From: Thermoprotei archaeon
Lineage (GTDB): Archaea; Thermoproteota; Thermoprotei_A; Sulfolobales; WANQ01
Length of the DNA: 8,421 nt
Direction of reading: 5' to 3'
NCBI GenBank assembly: GCA_027038805.1
Contig: JALWGO010000238.1
Location: forward strand, 1-8,421
The position numbers and the translations under genes were made by a program. Under the pieces are notes generated by a model that was not told the DNA's origin, searched no databases, and saw nothing but the letters and a program-made list of their open reading frames with translations. Below, one piece after another: positions 6,644 through 8,421 of this stretch. Each line of letters starts with the position of its first letter. The first letter of the stretch is position 1.

Positions 6644-7066
6644 GTGTCCAAGTTGGAGATAAATAACGAAGTAATTGAAGAATTAGCCTCTGATGAATGC
6701 TACTATGTATGCAAAGACTACAACCTCAACGATGCAGCAGACGAGATAAAGCGTTTAACCAGCTTAGAAGAAGACTTTGTTACAGTAGAGGGGTGCCCTG
6801 CATGCATTGTTAGGGAACAAGTAGCTAAGATTAAGACTAAGACCTATATGGCTATGACCCCCTCTGGATCGTTCATAGAGTTCTACTTGGTAGACCATGT
6901 AGTCTACGAGATAACAAGCGAGGAGGGAGAACGACCAGTAATAATAGTCACAGCCTATAATCTGGGAAAACTTAGGGAAAGACTAGAAGAACTTAGAATG
7001 CAGGCTCTGATAACAGAGGATGATGTAAAAGAATTATTGAGTTGGGAGACACAGTCATCGAATTAA
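6644..7066 (+). CDS. Uncharacterised small acidic protein with paired cysteines
   Basis: A 140-residue soluble protein that I do not recognise. It starts at GTG 6644, with GGGGTG 6 bases upstream and an in-frame TAA two codons before. The N-terminal half carries four cysteines in two pairs, CYYVC (C19, C23) and GCPACIVRE (C51, C54), a spacing that could bind one metal ion or form a redox pair. The middle (about 66-105) is rich in beta-strand residues (KTYMAMTPSGSFIEFYLVDHVVYEI, split here as KTYMAMTPSG and SFIEFYLVDHVVYEI), and the C-terminus (about 106-132) is a charged amphipathic helix. Coding is supported by the open frame, ribosome binding site and compact fit between neighbours. It overlaps the convergent DUF35 gene by 12 bases and is divergent from the isomerase, so a functional link to either is unproven. 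Confidence 0.8.
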   Translation: MSKLEINNEVIEELASDECYYVCKDYNLNDAADEIKRLTSLEEDFVTVEGCPACIVREQVAKIKTKTYMAMTPSGSFIEFYLVDHVVYEITSEEGERPVIIVTAYNLGKLRERLEELRMQALITEDDVKELLSWETQSSN

Positions 7067-7453
7067 AGGCCTAAACTTCAACGCATACGGTATCACACCA
7101 TATTCTTCTCCGCGGTGTATTCTTCTCAGAACTGCTTCAACATCCATTCCTATTTCTACGCTATGAGGATCCACGTCTGTTAGAGGCGCAAATACTCTTA
7201 CACCGTTTTCTAGCTCAACTATAGCGAAGACTAGGGGCGCTTGGTCTCTATAACCAGCAGGCGGGTTATGTAGTATCGTATATGAGATAACCTTGCCGCG
7301 CTTTGGCAGTTCTATTTCCTCTAGTTCCCTAGACTTACATTTCTCACATACTGGACGGGGCGGATAGTATATTGTGCCACACTTCTTACATCTAACACCT
7401 ATTAGCCTATATCTTGGATGTCTTTCTCTCCAAATACGTGCGGGATAAGCCAT
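7055..7453 (-). CDS. DUF35 Zn-ribbon/OB-fold acyl-CoA-binding partner of thiolase
   Basis: Small protein of the DUF35 family. In numbering from GTG 7462, an N-terminal rubredoxin-like zinc ribbon is formed by CKKC (25-28) and CEKC (39-42) with YYPPRPVC between, followed by an OB-fold domain (about 50-120) with the typical GKVISYTILHNPP start. In archaea these proteins bridge acetoacetyl-CoA thiolase and HMG-CoA synthase and help pass acetoacetyl-CoA between them in the mevalonate pathway. The preferred start is ATG 7453 (132 aa), 5 bases after a perfect GGTGA ribosome binding site and 5 bases after the thiolase stop. GTG 7462 would overlap the thiolase stop by 4 bases (GTGA). Both arrangements imply translational coupling with thiolase. 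Its 3' end overlaps the convergent small gene by 12 bases. Confidence 0.92.
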   Translation of the reverse strand: MAYPARIWRERHPRYRLIGVRCKKCGTIYYPPRPVCEKCKSRELEEIELPKRGKVISYTILHNPPAGYRDQAPLVFAIVELENGVRVFAPLTDVDPHSVEIGMDVEAVLRRIHRGEEYGVIPYALKFRPLIR

Positions 7454-7458
7454 GGAGA

Positions 7459-7463
7459 TCACC
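7459..7463 (-). promoter_or_regulatory. GGTGA ribosome binding site inside the thiolase stop
   Basis: Minus strand reads AAGGTGATC and then TCC before ATG 7453. GGTGA is the archaeal Shine-Dalgarno core and contains the thiolase TGA stop, so ending thiolase translation is physically linked to starting the DUF35 gene. Confidence 0.6.
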
Positions 7464-8421
7464 TTGAAAGAATTGTTACGGTTATAGTCGTACCAGCCCC
7501 CCCGATACTTTGAGCTAATCCTCTCTCAGCATTATCCACTTTAACTCCTGGAAAATCTCCTCTCAACTGCATCGCTACCTCCATTACCTGATATATGCCA
7601 GTCGCACCTACGGGGTGGCCTCGTGCCTTTAGCCCTCCGCTCGGATTAACCGTTGGCTTATCACCTAAGTGGAATGCCCCATTACTGAAGAGTTTTGCCG
7701 CTTTACCTTTCTCAGCGAATCCTAGGTCTTCGAGACTTATGAGTCCTAGGATGCTGAATGCATCGTGTAGTTCGAGTACATCCATGTCTTTGGGCTCCAT
7801 TTTAGCCATCTTAAAGGCCTGCTCGCCAGCCTTAATCGTTGCTACTAGTTTATCAAGCTTTTCTCTTGCCGCTACATAGATGTGATCGGTAGACATGCCT
7901 ACCCCTGCTACTTTTACCGGAGTATCTGTTATCTTTCGTGCAACATCTTCTGAGGCAAGAATTACTGCTGCTGCACCATCACTTATAGGGCTCGCATCTA
8001 GTAGCCTTAACGGGTAGGCTATTATACGTGAACTCAATACTTTTTCTTTAGTTACCTTGAATCTTAGGTGAGCATAGGGGTTTTGGGAAGCATATTCATG
8101 CATTGCTACTGGCCACTCAGCTAGGTATTCATAGTCTATATTGTACTTGTGCATATAGTAGTGCATTATCAACGCGTTTATACTAGTAAAACTCGCACCA
8201 TAGAAGGCCTCATAGTCGGCTTCAGCCGCCTTTGCGAGAGCCGATGTTGTACCACTACTACGGGCATCACTTAACTTCTCTACACCAGCCGCCATCACTA
8301 TATCAGCGAGCCCCGAGGCTACTAGAGCATAAGCTGTATAGAATGCTGCTCCACCACTCCCACAAGCAGCTTCTACTTTAAAAGCTGGTATCCTTCCCAA
8401 ACCCGCATAATCGGCTAGATA
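7459..8421 (-). CDS. Thiolase (SCP-x/archaeal acetoacetyl-CoA thiolase type), 5' end outside window
   Basis: Condenses two acetyl-CoA to acetoacetyl-CoA, the first step of the mevalonate pathway. The frame stays open to the window edge (YLADYAGL precedes the internal TTG at 8400), so roughly 65 N-terminal residues are missing. In numbering from 8400, EAACGSGG places the nucleophilic Cys13, ELHDAF has His212 in place of the NEAF motif, and GLKARGHPVGATG has His262. The final motif reads SIGGAGT, without the second catalytic cysteine of bacterial CxGGG thiolases. The HDAF motif and the missing Cys are features of the archaeal/SCP-x branch. It is followed directly by DUF35, the arrangement known from archaeal thiolase/HMG-CoA synthase complexes. 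A generic acetyl-CoA acetyltransferase label would also fit; the neighbour favours the mevalonate role. Confidence 0.93.
   Translation of the reverse strand, partial: YLADYAGLGRIPAFKVEAACGSGGAAFYTAYALVASGLADIVMAAGVEKLSDARSSGTTSALAKAAEADYEAFYGASFTSINALIMHYYMHKYNIDYEYLAEWPVAMHEYASQNPYAHLRFKVTKEKVLSSRIIAYPLRLLDASPISDGAAAVILASEDVARKITDTPVKVAGVGMSTDHIYVAAREKLDKLVATIKAGEQAFKMAKMEPKDMDVLELHDAFSILGLISLEDLGFAEKGKAAKLFSNGAFHLGDKPTVNPSGGLKARGHPVGATGIYQVMEVAMQLRGDFPGVKVDNAERGLAQSIGGAGTTITVTILSR

Noticed and set aside
8398..8400. TTG at 8400 as the thiolase start
   Set aside because: Thiolase sequence continues in frame to the window edge, and about 65 more N-terminal residues are expected.
1..8421. CRISPR array, insertion sequence or other mobile element
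   Set aside because: No regularly spaced direct repeats, transposase-like proteins or terminal inverted repeats were seen.

Overview
The window looks like chromosomal DNA of a hyperthermophilic archaeon, most likely a Thermoproteota (crenarchaeal) lineage near Desulfurococcales. The reasons are an archaeal-type leucyl-tRNA synthetase, a ribose-1,5-bisphosphate isomerase, a thiolase plus DUF35 Zn-ribbon/OB pair, AGA/AGG- and ATA-rich codon use, GTG and TTG starts, GGTG-type ribosome binding sites and TATA-box promoters. No mobile element, CRISPR array, tRNA or rRNA gene was found. Genus was not determined.

Layout. (i) 1-2954 (+): leuS, cut at its 5' end by the window edge. (ii) 4326 down to 2942 (-): a two-gene unit of a CPBP-family membrane protein lacking key catalytic residues and an unrecognised protein with a probable C-terminal winged helix; its last 13 bases overlap the 3' end of leuS. 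(iii) 4327-4502: a divergent intergenic region with promoters and a weak C/D-box sRNA candidate. (iv) 4503-5477 (+): a DHH/DHHA1 phosphoesterase. (v) 5478-5597: a convergent gap holding the best non-coding signal, a C/D-box-like guide RNA on the minus strand whose guide is complementary to a typical tRNA D-arm. (vi) 6569 down to 5598 (-): ribose-1,5-bisphosphate isomerase, divergent from (vii) 6644-7066 (+), a small four-cysteine protein; one central TATA-like box could serve both. (viii) 8421 down to 7055 (-): thiolase (5' end outside the window) coupled to a DUF35 protein.

Working together. Thiolase and DUF35 are known in archaea as partners of HMG-CoA synthase, channelling acetoacetyl-CoA into the mevalonate pathway for membrane lipids; HMG-CoA synthase would be expected just beyond 8421, but this cannot be seen. 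The isomerase implies the archaeal AMP/nucleoside degradation route through ribulose-1,5-bisphosphate. The other genes are housekeeping or unknown. The most notable items are the guide RNA candidate at 5495-5553, the CPBP protein with lost active-site residues, and the possible degenerate RecA-like protein beside it.
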